The position numbers and the translations under genes were made by a program. From Streptomyces sp. HUAS 15-9 (GTDB taxonomy: Bacteria; Actinomycetota; Actinomycetes; Streptomycetales; Streptomycetaceae), in assembly GCF_025642155.1 (NCBI RefSeq), contig NZ_CP106798.1:8556001-8620000 (forward strand): a stretch of DNA of 64,000 nucleotides, given 5' to 3'. The notes under the pieces were generated by a model. It did no database searches. It worked only from the letters and a program-made list of their open reading frames with translations, and had not been told where the DNA came from. The first letter of the stretch is position 1. Each line of letters begins with the position of its first letter. Shown in pieces: positions 1 through 8,784 of this stretch.

Positions 1-3000
1 GCGCCGTGGGTGGGGTCGGCGTCGTGGGCCGGGGGCGTGCCGCACAGCAGGACCACGCCGCGCCAGGAGTCTGCTCCGGCGGCCAGGTACTGGCGGTAGG
101 TGTCGGCCAGTGAGGCGAGCCCGTCGGCGCTCAGGGGGAGTTCCCGCACCTCGACCCGGGCGCCGGCGGCGCTCAGGAGTGCGGCCAGACGGTCGGCCTC
201 GCCGTCGCCCTCACCCACGACGAGCCAGTTTCCGGGCGGATTGGCCAGGCCGCTGCGGGGACGCGGGACGCGGTGCCAACGGTGTTCCATGAACCACTGA
301 TCGACGGGCGTACCTTCGGCAGGCGCGCGGCGGACGAAACGCACACCGTCGAGGGCGATGACCGGCCGCCCGTGCGCGTCCAGGACACGGACGTCTCCGG
401 CGAGCGTCGTGTGGCCGTTCTCGGTGATCCGCGCGTGGGCGTGGGCCGCCTGCGCGGGGTCGCCGAGAATCCGCAGGCCGCGGACCTGGACCGGCAGGAT
501 CGGCGTGGGTGGGGTCTCGTGGCCGGCTCCCGCGACCAGCAGTTGCAGACACAGGTCGAGGAGGACGGGATGGATGCTCAGGCCGGGCTCGGGGGTGCGG
601 GCGGTGGGCGGCACCTGGATGCGGGCCCAGAAGCTGTCCTGCCGCTTCGTGGTGTGCAAAGTGGTGATGCCGGTGAAGGCCGGGCCGTGTTCGAGTCCAC
701 AGGCGCGCAGCCTGGCGTAGAGCCCGGCGGGGGTGAGGGGGACGGGGTGCTTGCGGTCGAGGTCGGGGACGGATGCGGCGCGGGTGATGCGGGTCGAGAG
801 GTCGTGGCGGGCGACGGCCGAGGCGTGCAACTGCCAGGAGCCGTCCGGGTTGCGGGAGTGGATCTCGCAGGTGGCCTGCTCGCCGGTGGCGAGGGTGACG
901 GTGGTGCTCAGGTCGGTGTCGTCGTTCAGCCGTAGCAGGTCATGGAAGGTGATGCCGCTCAGGTGGGTGTGTGTGGCGGGGCCACCACCGAGAGCGGTGC
1001 GGGCTGTGGTGTGGAGCAGGGCGCAGAAGCCGGCGCCGGGCAGGACGCAGGTGTCGTGGACCCGGTGGTCCTTGAGCCAGGGCAGGTGGCGGGCCGGAGC
1101 GGTGGCGCGCCAGGTGTGGCGGGTCTGGTCACCGGGAACTTCGGTGTGCAGGCCGGGCAGGGCGCCCGTGCCGGTGGCCGGCGCCGGGCCCGCGGCCCAG
1201 TGGCGCGCACGGTCGAAGGTGATGGTGGGAGCGTCGGTCAGGTCCCCGTCGCCGTACAAGGGGCTCCAGTCGACGGTGCCGCCGTTGCAGTGGAGGGTGG
1301 CGAGCTGGGTTCGGAAGGTGGTGGCTTCGTCCTGTGCGCGACGCAAGGTGGGCAGGACCACGGCATCGGGGGCCAGTCGGGCCAGGCTTTCGACGAGCGA
1401 CTGGGTGACCACGGGGTGGGGTGAGACTTCGATGTAGATCTGGTGCCGGTCTTGGGCGGCCGCGGCCACGGTGGGGTGGAAGCGCACCGGGTGGCGCAGG
1501 TTGTCGCACCAGTAGGCGGCGTCGAGGAGGGGTGTGTGGCGCGGGTCCTCGGCCACGGTGGAGTAGAAGGGAATCCGCGGCGGCCGCGGGGCCAGACCCG
1601 ACAGGGCCTGACGCAGATCGTTCAGGAGCGGGTCGACGTGAGAGCTGTGAGAGGCGACGTCGACCGCGATGGGAACGGCGCGGATGCCCTGCCGGTCCCA
1701 TCTGCTGATCAGCTGGGTGATCTGGTCGGTGTCGCCGGAGACGATGGTGGTGTCGGGTCCGGCCAGGACGGCGACGGACACGGCGTCGGTCCCGGCATCG
1801 GTCAGGGCGGCCTCCACCGAGACCCGGTCCAGGCTGACGCTGGCCATCGCACCCGTACCGGCGATCCGCTTGAGCAGTGCCGAGCGACGGCAGATGACGC
1901 GGACACCGTCGGCGAGGGTGAGCGCTCCGGCCACGACCGCGGCCGCGGCTTCTCCCATGGAGTGACCGATGACGGCGGCGGGCTGGACGCCGTGGGCCTT
2001 CCAGGCCGCGGCCAGGGCGATCTGCAGGGAGAAGATCACCGGCTGGATCCGCTCGCATCCGGAGACGGGTTCGCCGGCCCGGATCAGTTCCAGGACGGAG
2101 AAGCCCGCTTCGCCGCGGACGAGGGTGTCGACGGCGGACAGAGCTTTGGCGAAGTCCTCGTTCCGGGCGAGGAGTTCGCGTCCCATGCCGGGCCATTGGG
2201 AGCCTTGGCCGGAGAACACGAACACCGGCCTGCGGGGTGCGGTGACATCGGCCGCGCCGGCGATGAGGGCCGGATCCGGTGTTCCGTTCACGAACAGCCG
2301 TAGCGCGTCGATGGTCTCGCTGCGGGAAGAGGCGATGACCGCGAGGCGCCCTCGGCCGGGGCTGCGGCGCAGGGCCAGCGTGTGCGCGACGTCCCGCAGC
2401 GGGACGTCGCCGCCGTCGGTGGCCAGCCAGTCGGCCAGACGGCCGGCGGCAGTCGGCAGGGCCCGCTGGGATCCCGCCGCCACCAGCACCACCTCGGGTG
2501 GAGCCGTCCGGAGCCGGCGGGGGGTCGGCAGGCCGGCGCGGCGGGACTGCGGCGGCTCCTGCAGGATGACGTGGGCGTTGGTGCCGGAGAACCCGAACGA
2601 GGAGACGGCGGCCAGCCTGACCGGCTGCTTCTTCGGCCACGGCGTGGATTCCAGGGGGACGAAGAACCGGGTCGAGTCCGCGTGGATGGCCGGGTTCCAG
2701 TGGGTGAAGTGGAGGTTGGGCGGGATGATCCCGCGCTGAAGACACATCACGGTCTTGATCAGTCCGGTGATGCCCGCGGCGGGCTCCAGGTGGCCGAGGT
2801 TGGTCTTGACCGAGCCCAGAGCGCAGGGAGACAGGCCGTTGCCGTACACGGCCGCAAGACTGGCGAACTCCACCGGGTCACCCACGGGGGTACCGGTGCC
2901 GTGGGCCTCGATCAGCGAGAGATGGGCCGGGTCGACCCCGGCCCGGGCGAGTGCCGTGCGGTAGAGAGCCTGCTGGGCGGCGGGGGACGGGGCGGCGAGG

Positions 3001-3848
3001 CCGTCGGAGCGGCCGTCCTGGTTCACGGCCGACCCACGTACGACGGCGAGGATGCGGTCGCCGTCCCTGCGGGCCTCGGCCAGCCGCTTGAGTACGACGA
3101 CGCCGCACCCCTCGCCGCGGACGAAACCGTCCGCGGCGGCATCGAAGGTGTGGCAGCGCCCGGTCGGGGACAGCATGCCCATCCTGGCGAAGGACCGGGT
3201 GATGCGCGGGGCGAGCATGAGCGTGACGCCGGCGGCCAGCGCGAGGTCGCACTCCTCGCGGCGCAGCGCGGAGCAGGCCAGGTGGAAGGCGACCAGGGAG
3301 GACGAGCACGCGGTGTCGAGGGCGATGCTGGGGCCGTGCAGACCGAGGAGATAGGAGACGCGGCCGGCGGCGACACAGTGACCGTTCGTCAGGATGGAAC
3401 CTTCGAGTTCCTGGGGTCGGCCGGCCAGCTGGTCCATGTAGTCGTTGTAGCTCAGGCCCGTGAAAATGCCCGTCGGGGAACCGGCGAGCCGGTCGGGAGG
3501 CAGCCCGGCGTGTTCGAGGGCCTCCCAGACGACCTCCAGCAGGAGCCGGTGCTGGGGGTCGAGGACGTCGGCCTCGCGACCGGCGACTCCGAAGAAGTCG
3601 GCGTCGAACCGGGAGACGTCCTTCAGGTACCCGCCTCTGTGGAGGACGGGTGGTGCGTCGGTCGGCGCTCCCTGTGCGGGGTCGGTCATCTCGCGGCCGG
3701 GAGGCGGAGCGCCCACCGCTTCCCGGCCCTCGACCAACAGGCGCCATAAGGCGGCAGGGGAGTCGGCGTCTCCGGGGAGTCGGCAGCCCATGCCGATGAC
3801 GGCGATGGGGGTGTGCGGGAGGCGCGGGCGGTGGTTGTCGTTGGCCAC
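1..3848 (-). CDS. Type I polyketide synthase, KS-AT-DH-(psi)KR part, truncated by window edge
   Basis: The frame stays open from the GTG at 3848 to the left edge, so only about 1282 N-terminal residues are visible. A perfect AAGGAG lies 6 nt before the GTG. Domains in order: KS (about 10-430, Cys181 in DTACSSS, EAHGTGT motif), AT (about 545-830, Ser630 in GHSMGE, later VASHS), DH (about 900-1180), then the start of a structural KR half. There is no N-terminal docking helix; the protein begins directly with the KS, as in iterative or loading-type PKSs. The DH motif reads [12 protein letters not shown]: His928 is present, but the usual Gly four residues on is Asp932; the second motif HPVLLD is intact. 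Codon 34 is TTA (3747-3749), so translation should need bldA tRNA. It follows the stand-alone KS by 158 bp on the same strand. The product is unknown; C-terminal domains lie outside the window. Confidence 0.95.
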   Translation of the reverse strand, partial: MANDNHRPRLPHTPIAVIGMGCRLPGDADSPAALWRLLVEGREAVGAPPPGREMTDPAQGAPTDAPPVLHRGGYLKDVSRFDADFFGVAGREADVLDPQHRLLLEVVWEALEHAGLPPDRLAGSPTGIFTGLSYNDYMDQLAGRPQELEGSILTNGHCVAAGRVSYLLGLHGPSIALDTACSSSLVAFHLACSALRREECDLALAAGVTLMLAPRITRSFARMGMLSPTGRCHTFDAAADGFVRGEGCGVVVLKRLAEARRDGDRILAVVRGSAVNQDGRSDGLAAPSPAAQQALYRTALARAGVDPAHLSLIEAHGTGTPVGDPVEFASLAAVYGNGLSPCALGSVKTNLGHLEPAAGITGLIKTVMCLQRGIIPPNLHFTHWNPAIHADSTRFFVPLESTPWPKKQPVRLAAVSSFGFSGTNAHVILQEPPQSRRAGLPTPRRLRTAPPEVVLVAAGSQRALPTAAGRLADWLATDGGDVPLRDVAHTLALRRSPGRGRLAVIASSRSETIDALRLFVNGTPDPALIAGAADVTAPRRPVFVFSGQGSQWPGMGRELLARNEDFAKALSAVDTLVRGEAGFSVLELIRAGEPVSGCERIQPVIFSLQIALAAAWKAHGVQPAAVIGHSMGEAAAAVVAGALTLADGVRVICRRSALLKRIAGTGAMASVSLDRVSVEAALTDAGTDAVSVAVLAGPDTTIVSGDTDQITQLISRWDRQGIRAVPIAVDVASHSSHVDPLLNDLRQALSGLAPRPPRIPFYSTVAEDPRHTPLLDAAYWCDNLRHPVRFHPTVAAAAQDRHQIYIEVSPHPVVTQSLVESLARLAPDAVVLPTLRRAQDEATTFRTQLATLHCNGGTVDWSPLYGDGDLTDAPTITFDRARHWAAGPAPATGTGALPGLHTEVPGDQTRHTWRATAPARHLPWLKDHRVHDTCVLPGAGFCALLHTTARTALGGGPATHTHLSGITFHDLLRLNDDTDLSTTVTLATGEQATCEIHSRNPDGSWQLHASAVARHDLSTRITRAASVPDLDRKHPVPLTPAGLYARLRACGLEHGPAFTGITTLHTTKRQDSFWARIQVPPTARTPEPGLSIHPVLLDLCLQLLVAGAGHETPPTPILPVQVRGLRILGDPAQAAHAHARITENGHTTLAGDVRVLDAHGRPVIALDGVRFVRRAPAEGTPVDQWFMEHRWHRVPRPRSGLANPPGNWLVVGEGDGEADRLAALLSAAGARVEVRELPLSADGLASLADTYRQYLAAGADSWRGVVLLCGTPPAHDADPTHG

Positions 3849-4006
3849 GGGAGTCTCCTTGTCGTCCAGGGGAGAGGTGGGAATGAGTGCTGCTCGGGGA
3901 GAAGGAGGTGTGCCGCGTGGCAGGCCGCGCGGTAGGCGGGGCGGGCAGGGGGAGGGAGGCGAGGGGGCGCCCCGGAGCGGGGAGACGGCCGAGCCCCGGA
4001 GTCGGC

Positions 4007-5323
4007 TCAGACGTCGGGGCTTCCCAGCAGGATCGCGCTTTTGACGCCCCCGACCTGGTAGTTGAAGCTGAATGCGTAGTCGAAGTCGAGGGGGCGGGGC
4101 GCGGTCCCCGGAACCGGATCGAAGGTCAGACAGTCCGCCGGCTCCTCGCAGTTGGCCGTCGGACAGACCTGGCCGTGGTTCATCATCAGCAGGGTCAGCG
4201 CCACCCCGAGACAGCCCGCCGGGGCGCCGTTGTGGCCGAAGCAGCCCTCCTGCGAGGACATGAGCAGGTCGCGGGAGGCAGGGCCGTACAGCTCACGGAC
4301 CGCGTTCGCCTCGAACGTCGTGACCACCACGTTGCCGTCGCTGCCCCCGTGGACATAGGGCACTTGGGTGATCTCCCAGGTGTCACCGAGGCATCGGCGC
4401 ACGGCGGACACCAGTGCCTTCCCCGTCTCGTCGCAGGCCAGCGGATTGGCAAGCCCGTCGCGGGTGGTGGCCTGCGACAGGACCTGACCGTAGACGCGCG
4501 CATCCCGTCCGAAGGCATGTTCCCGGCTCTCGAGGATGACGGTCGCCGAACCTTCCCCGTGGTTGATGCAGTCGGCCCGCCGGTCGTAGGGACGCATCAG
4601 AGCGCCGAACGACGGCAGGAGGCTGGGCATGTCCTGGGATCGCATGGCGTCGTAGGTCTGCTGGGCTCCGCTCAGCAGGCGCTGGATGTTGCGGATGAGG
4701 GTGACGCTGAAGACGTCGACGCCGGTCACCACGGCGATGTCGATCTCTCCGGTGGCGATCAGACGCTGGGCGAGGCCGATCTGCAGGGCCGAGGACGCGC
4801 AGCCGCACGACACGGTGAAGTTGGCACCCTTCGACCGGGTCAGCGCGCCCTGGACCAGAGCGACGTCCGAGGGGGTGACGGCCTGCTCCGCGGCGACGAA
4901 CATCTCCAGCGCCTCGGCGACGGGATAGGTCGCGGGATCGGCTCTCAGTACGGCGAGATAGCTGTCGATGTTGGCGTCCACCCCGCCGCGGCCCACCAGG
5001 ACGGCGGCCTCTTCCAGATCGCGCTGGACATCGAGGCCGGCATCCGCGCACGCCTCGGACAGGGACACCAGTCCGAAACGGTGGGCGTCCGTGTAGTGGC
5101 GTGAGAAGAACTCGGGAACGCCGGGTACCCGCTCTTCGAACGTGTCCTTCGGCAGGTCCACGCTGCCGTAGTAGACGCCCTTCTTGACGAGGCAGGACGT
5201 TCCGGCAGAGGCGATGTGCCAGAGGTCGTCCGCGGTGAACACCGCCGACTCCGTCCCCGGAAGACACAGCCCGATTCCGGTGACCACGGCGTCCCGGGCG
5301 CGTGCCCCGGTCCGCCGGCTCAC
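4007..5323 (-). CDS. Stand-alone beta-ketoacyl synthase (FabF/KS-alpha-like)
   Basis: A 438-aa thiolase-fold condensing enzyme, the usual length for FabF or type II KS. The catalytic Cys175 lies in SCGCASSA, where type II KSs have TACSSS. His residues are seen in VPYVHGGSDGN and GCFGHNGAPAG. The Lys normally before the second His (KS..GH) is absent; the sequence there is SSQEGCFGH. It should perform decarboxylative or acyl-transfer condensation on an ACP-bound chain, probably priming or extending for the downstream PKS. The GTG start at 5323 overlaps the TGA of an 11-codon ORF (GTGA) and has no SD of its own. The good SD (AAGGAG) belongs to the mini-ORF, so translation is probably coupled, or a base is missing. 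KS identity is sure; its role in the cluster is inferred. Confidence 0.9.
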   Translation of the reverse strand: MSRRTGARARDAVVTGIGLCLPGTESAVFTADDLWHIASAGTSCLVKKGVYYGSVDLPKDTFEERVPGVPEFFSRHYTDAHRFGLVSLSEACADAGLDVQRDLEEAAVLVGRGGVDANIDSYLAVLRADPATYPVAEALEMFVAAEQAVTPSDVALVQGALTRSKGANFTVSCGCASSALQIGLAQRLIATGEIDIAVVTGVDVFSVTLIRNIQRLLSGAQQTYDAMRSQDMPSLLPSFGALMRPYDRRADCINHGEGSATVILESREHAFGRDARVYGQVLSQATTRDGLANPLACDETGKALVSAVRRCLGDTWEITQVPYVHGGSDGNVVVTTFEANAVRELYGPASRDLLMSSQEGCFGHNGAPAGCLGVALTLLMMNHGQVCPTANCEEPADCLTFDPVPGTAPRPLDFDYAFSFNYQVGGVKSAILLGSPDV

Positions 5324-5355
5324 GAGTGACTCGCAGAGGACAGTGGATTGTTCAT
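5320..5355 (-). other. 11-codon leader ORF overlapping the ketosynthase start
   Basis: On the minus strand AAGGAG is followed, after seven bases, by ATG (5355) and the reading frame MNNPLSSASHS-stop. Its TGA shares four bases with the GTG of the ketosynthase (GTGA). This is the only good ribosome-binding site ahead of the ketosynthase. Either it couples ketosynthase translation to the leader, or a 1-2 base error separates the true N terminus from the rest. Confidence 0.5.
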
Positions 5356-5383
5356 GGCGTTTCTCCTTCAGGAACGCGATGGG

Positions 5384-5644
5384 TTATTCGGCCACATAAG
5401 TGCGCTGGCACCAGCGGTAGACGGGCATGTGCTCGTCGTCCCGTGCCGAGTACGAGCCCGAGAACTCGAAGTGTTCATAGGCATTCCCGCACAGGATCTT
5501 GACTTTGGGTTCGGCTTCGAGGGATTCGACTTCCCATACGGCGGGAAGGGGAACCCACTCCGGCCCCCCGGAAAGAATGACCCGAATAGAGTTCGGCATG
5601 TCCGGCTCCGGTGTCGGTGTGACGCGCAGGGGACGGATGCTCAC
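5384..5644 (-). CDS. Small DUF5988-like protein of the polyketide cluster
   Basis: An 86-aa soluble protein with no signal peptide or membrane segment. The end, PVYRWCQRTYVAE, and the middle, GNAYEHFEFSGSY, match what I recall of the DUF5988 family, small proteins of unknown function often found in actinobacterial PKS and NRPS clusters. The chosen GTG (5644) is preceded by AGGGGA; an internal ATG at 5600 with GGAG close by would give a 71-aa protein. It is the first gene of the minus-strand set that continues with the ketosynthase (29 bp later) and the PKS. The family name comes from memory of the motif, not from a search. Confidence 0.7.
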   Translation of the reverse strand: MSIRPLRVTPTPEPDMPNSIRVILSGGPEWVPLPAVWEVESLEAEPKVKILCGNAYEHFEFSGSYSARDDEHMPVYRWCQRTYVAE

Positions 5645-5923
5645 CTGTCATCCCCTGCGATTCCCTTTTCCTTGCGATTCCCTCTCCCTTGAATGCGCCC
5701 TGCGTCACGCGGTGTTGGGTCAACTCCGTCCGCATGCGGCGACTCTGCGCTCTGAACCGTGGGCGGAGAGCAGGCACGCGCGGGAAGCAGCAACCTGGAC
5801 GCCAGGAGACAGGCTCGGCTCAGCGAATTGAGAAAGGCGACAAGCAGCATGATGACCTCGCCATGTGAAGAATGGAGCCATCGCCTCTCGCGCCGAGCGC
5901 AACGACCCCTAGTCACCGGTTGG

Positions 5924-5973
5924 GCCGGGCATTCACCGTCGCCGCCGCTGCGACCGTGAATGCCCGGCTTTTA
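5924..5973 (+). terminator. Perfect 13-bp stem hairpin with T tail
   Basis: GCCGGGCATTCAC (5924-5936) pairs with GTGAATGCCCGGC (5956-5968) without mismatch and is followed by TTTTA, the layout of a rho-independent terminator reading rightward. No plus-strand gene is visible upstream, which is odd. It may act on both strands or end an unannotated transcript. Confidence 0.6.
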
Positions 5974-5976
5974 CGG

Positions 5977-6009
5977 CCCCCCGGACCAGGGGCGCGTCGG
6001 TCCGGGGGG
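5977..6009 (-). terminator. Perfect 11-bp GC hairpin downstream of the small secreted protein gene
   Basis: CCCCCCGGACC (5977-5987) pairs with GGTCCGGGGGG (5999-6009) around an 11-nt loop. It lies about 70 bp past the stop of the minus-strand gene at 6079-6483, so it is the likely terminator of that gene. Confidence 0.55.
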
Positions 6010-6078
6010 TGTCAGGTCCGGCGTATGCCGGGGCGGGAGGCAAGGGGCTCTATCAGGTACCCGCCCTGTATGTACCGG

Positions 6079-6483
6079 TCAGCTCGCGTTGGCCAGCGCC
6101 TGGTCGATCGCGGAAGCGGCCGCCAGCTCGGAGCTCAGGGCCGCGCTCGAGGCGCCGACCAGGTTGGAGAGGAGGGCGCCCGCGTTGTGCCCGGAAGCCG
6201 TGAGGATGTTGGCCCCCACGATCTGCGGCTGGCCGAAGCAGTCGTTCATCGCCGCGCCGAGGGAGGTGGTGGTGGACAGGTTGTGGGTGCGGGCGGTCAT
6301 GGTGTCGCCGACCTGGTCGGCAGTGATGGCATCGTTGTTGGACGCTTGCGCCGCCAACAGATCGTTGACACACGGTGAGGCAGCCGTGGCCGGGGCCGCC
6401 AGGGCCAGCGGGGCAATGCCCACTACGGCGCCCGCCGCCAGGACAGCGCTGACGGTGGCGGCGGCAAGACGAGAACGAAACAT
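6079..6483 (-). CDS. Small secreted protein of unknown function
   Basis: A 134-aa protein with a clear Sec signal peptide (MFRSRLAAAT, hydrophobic SAVLAAGAVVGIAPLALA, Ala-rich cleavage region near residue 32-36). The mature part is about 100 residues, mostly helix-forming, with two Cys (SPCVND and MNDCFGQ) that could form one disulfide. The ATG at 6483 follows AAGGGAG at good spacing; an upstream in-frame ATG at 6510 lacks a site and would spoil the signal peptide. No family is recognised. It stands alone, with a hairpin terminator downstream. Confidence 0.75.
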   Translation of the reverse strand: MFRSRLAAATVSAVLAAGAVVGIAPLALAAPATAASPCVNDLLAAQASNNDAITADQVGDTMTARTHNLSTTTSLGAAMNDCFGQPQIVGANILTASGHNAGALLSNLVGASSAALSSELAAASAIDQALANAS

Positions 6484-7670
6484 GATGGCACTCCCTTGGA
6501 AAGATGACATACGCGCTCATTGGCATCGACGCCGTCGGGAGTGGAACCCCATGTGTTTCGGGGGACGTCCTGCATCGGGAACGAGAACTCGACCTGATCG
6601 CCGCGCACTTCGCGCGCTGGGAGTGACGACCGGAGCGGGTAGCAGTCACGTCCCCGGAAAGGGATGGGCAACCCGCCGGTTCGTAATCCAGTAATGCAGC
6701 ACGGGCGAGTGATACCTCAAGAGGGGCGGTCCCGCATCACTCGATCGGAGTACGGCGCGATGTGCGATCCACGTGAAACCACATCCACGGCTCCAACAGG
6801 AGTGTGTGCTGAGCCTGGTGGTTGCCCTTGTCCTGGCGTGCAGAGAATGACTGAAGTCGGCTGCTGAACCGCCAGGTTGGAGTCGACCCACCGGAACGCC
6901 GGTGTCTTGCGGGAAGGCACGACGGGCCCGCCACCGGCCGAACTTCTGCTTTACTGTGACTTGCTGAAACGTCACGGCTGAGCGAAGATTCACTCACGGC
7001 CTCTTGGCGTTTCCGGGGGGCAGCTTCTTGTACGGCCTTGGCGCCCAACTCCCGTAGGATATAAGGCTGTCATCTGTCCAGGGCACATATGAACGAATAT
7101 TCCATCATACGAAGTACGCCATTCGAGTGTTGGAACACCGTCGCCTGTTGCTGCCATACGCCGCCTGGACGGATAACTGTTACATCCAACGGTGGGCCGC
7201 CTGTCCTCTCCGGGGGAGTGGTTGCCCAACCCATGGAACGCGTCGGCCTCGTGTCGGCCGCAGAAGGACGGGTTGCCACGATGGGCACCCCATGAGAGGG
7301 GTTGGATCCGTCAGCCGACGCCGGCGCCGGCGTCGGCTGACGCGCTGCACACGAACCCCGGCGTCCGGCGGATAGGAGCAGGTTGCAGAACGAGGAGCTC
7401 CGTGAGCGCTCGTACTCACAGCCCACAATCAGTCTGACAAGCCGCCGCTCCACCACGGTGCGGTGGTTTCGCCGTCTCCGGCCCAGGGGAGGGCGAAGCC
7501 GACGCGATTCGCCGGCACACCGGAGTGTCCATTGCGCGACTGCGCCCCTTTGCCGTGCGAGCGCCTTCGTGTCACGCCGTAAGCCGAGCCGCGTCATGGA
7601 AATCGCCGCATGTCGCCGCGAGCCACCAGCCCCTAACTGCTTTTGTGCACTCGCGAGTTCCAGGAGAGTC
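6484..7670. other. Long intergenic region without a supported gene
   Basis: 1187 bp between two divergent genes. Open frames here have poor codon bias and no ribosome-binding sites. The part around 7040-7200 is less GC-rich than its surroundings. The one clear structure is a 34-bp perfect palindrome at 7309-7342. Confidence 0.5.
7309..7342. repeat. 34-bp perfect palindrome
   Basis: The arm CGTCAGCCGACGCCGGC (7309-7325) is followed directly by its exact reverse complement (7326-7342), with no loop. It sits 329 bp before the ATPase gene at 7671 and is not linked to a stop codon. It may be a cruciform-forming element, an operator for a dimeric regulator, or a terminator without a tail. Confidence 0.8.
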
Positions 7671-8159
7671 ATGTTAACGACTGCACGTACGTGCGTGCCC
7701 ATCACCATTTCCCGCCAAGAAATCGAGCGGTGGCCCGATACGCCTTCGGCTCGCGCATTCACCGACGTCGGGTCCCGATCGCGTACCATCACCTTCCGAC
7801 TCCCGGCCGTGGACCGCGCCGTCCCGGTCTGCCGTAGCCTGACTCGCTCATGGCTCGACCAGCAACTCTTGACGGACGAGGACATTCGCCATACGGCACT
7901 GCTGATCACCACGGAACTCGCCACGAATGCCATCGTGCACACGGGCAGCTCCGTCATCAGCGCCAACCTGCAAAGAAACAAGAATCACCTTCGGATCCAG
8001 GTACGCGACCAAGGGACAGCGATGTCCGCCAAGCACTGGCACAACGCCCCCGGCTTCGGCCGCGGCCTCGGCATCGTCGCCAGCTCGGCCCGAGCACTTG
8101 GCACTCGCATAGAACGCGACGGCACCCGATCGATCTGGGCCACCGTCCCCCTCACATGA
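7671..8159 (+). CDS. Anti-sigma-like ATP-binding protein (HATPase_c_2)
   Basis: A 162-aa protein. Residues about 45-160 have the GHKL fold of RsbW-type regulators: N box ALLITTELATNAIVHT, G1 region VRDQG, G2 region GRGLGIV, ending WATVPL. Such Streptomyces proteins act as anti-sigma kinases or free-standing ATP-binding regulators. The ATG at 7671 has AGGAGA 4 nt before it; the frame is open 288 bp further upstream, but without plausible coding content. Codon 2 is TTA (7674-7676), putting it under bldA control if the start is right. No anti-anti-sigma partner is adjacent. Confidence 0.8.
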   Translation: MLTTARTCVPITISRQEIERWPDTPSARAFTDVGSRSRTITFRLPAVDRAVPVCRSLTRSWLDQQLLTDEDIRHTALLITTELATNAIVHTGSSVISANLQRNKNHLRIQVRDQGTAMSAKHWHNAPGFGRGLGIVASSARALGTRIERDGTRSIWATVPLT

Positions 8160-8241
8160 GATCGGCGCGGGCGGCGCGGGTCACAGTGACCTGGTCACCC
8201 GGCGAATATCGGGAGGACGTCGAGCGGGTCGGCCGGACACA

Positions 8242-8685
8242 ATGCGGCCGTGGATGATCATGTTCGAAGTGCCGTGCGCCCCGACTTCCTCAACAAGCCG
8301 TCGCTACGACACCCGTCAGGAAGAGGACGACCGGCTGGACCTTGCCGTCGTCGACCAGACAACGGGGAACGTCATGTGGGACCCGGTCGATGAGAGTTGC
8401 GGCTTCCGTATTTGTCTGGTGCCCGGCACCTACGGCCGCGGACTGGGGACGGAGGCCACCCGTCTGATCGTGGGGGGCTTCGAGAAGCTCGGACTCCATC
8501 GCATCTCGCTGGAGGTCTACGTGTTCAATCCGCGAGCCCGCCGCGTGTACGAGAAGGTGGGGTTCGTCGCCGAGGGCGTACTGCGTGACGCTCTGCTCTG
8601 GGAGGGCGAGCGGGTGGACGCGACGGTGATGTCGATTCCGGCGCCGGAGTGGTGCCGGCATCGTGGCACCCCGTCGTCGGGGTGA
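8242..8685 (+). pseudogene. Decayed RimJ/RimL-type GNAT acetyltransferase
   Basis: The C-terminal two thirds match a GNAT of the RimJ/RimL type: acetyl-CoA loop GRGLGTEATRLIV, then LGLHRISLEVYVFNPRARR and VYEKVGFVAEGVLRDALLW. Intact relatives are about 180-190 aa, with another 40 or so N-terminal residues and a beta strand after TGNV. Here the frame is 147 aa, begins with unrelated-looking residues, and jumps from TTGNVM to WDPVDES. This suggests loss of the N terminus plus a small in-frame deletion. The ATG at 8242 has no ribosome-binding site. It could still give a protein, but probably an inactive one. Confidence 0.6.
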
Positions 8686-8784
8686 ATCGTCACCATCATG
8701 ACAGGTCAGCGCCCCTTTTCGTAGGAGCAAAGGCACAGCTCGCGCGCATTGCCCGTGCCACTGGGCTCTTTCAGAATCGCCGTC

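Larger units (their letters stand above)
5645..6078. other. Intergenic region with two strong hairpins
   Basis: No convincing gene. The promoter of the minus-strand polyketide genes should lie at its left side. Two perfect stem-loops sit at 5924-5968 and 5977-6009 (listed separately). Confidence 0.6.

Noticed and set aside
5641..5850. 69-codon minus ORF (MLLVAFLNSLSRACLLASRL...) whose stop overlaps the DUF5988 start
   Set aside because: GAGG before the ATG and the GTGA overlap are tempting, but the second half has no coding character.
7089..7295. 68-codon plus ORF starting MNEYSIIRSTPFECW
   Set aside because: No ribosome-binding site, poor codon bias, no recognisable family.
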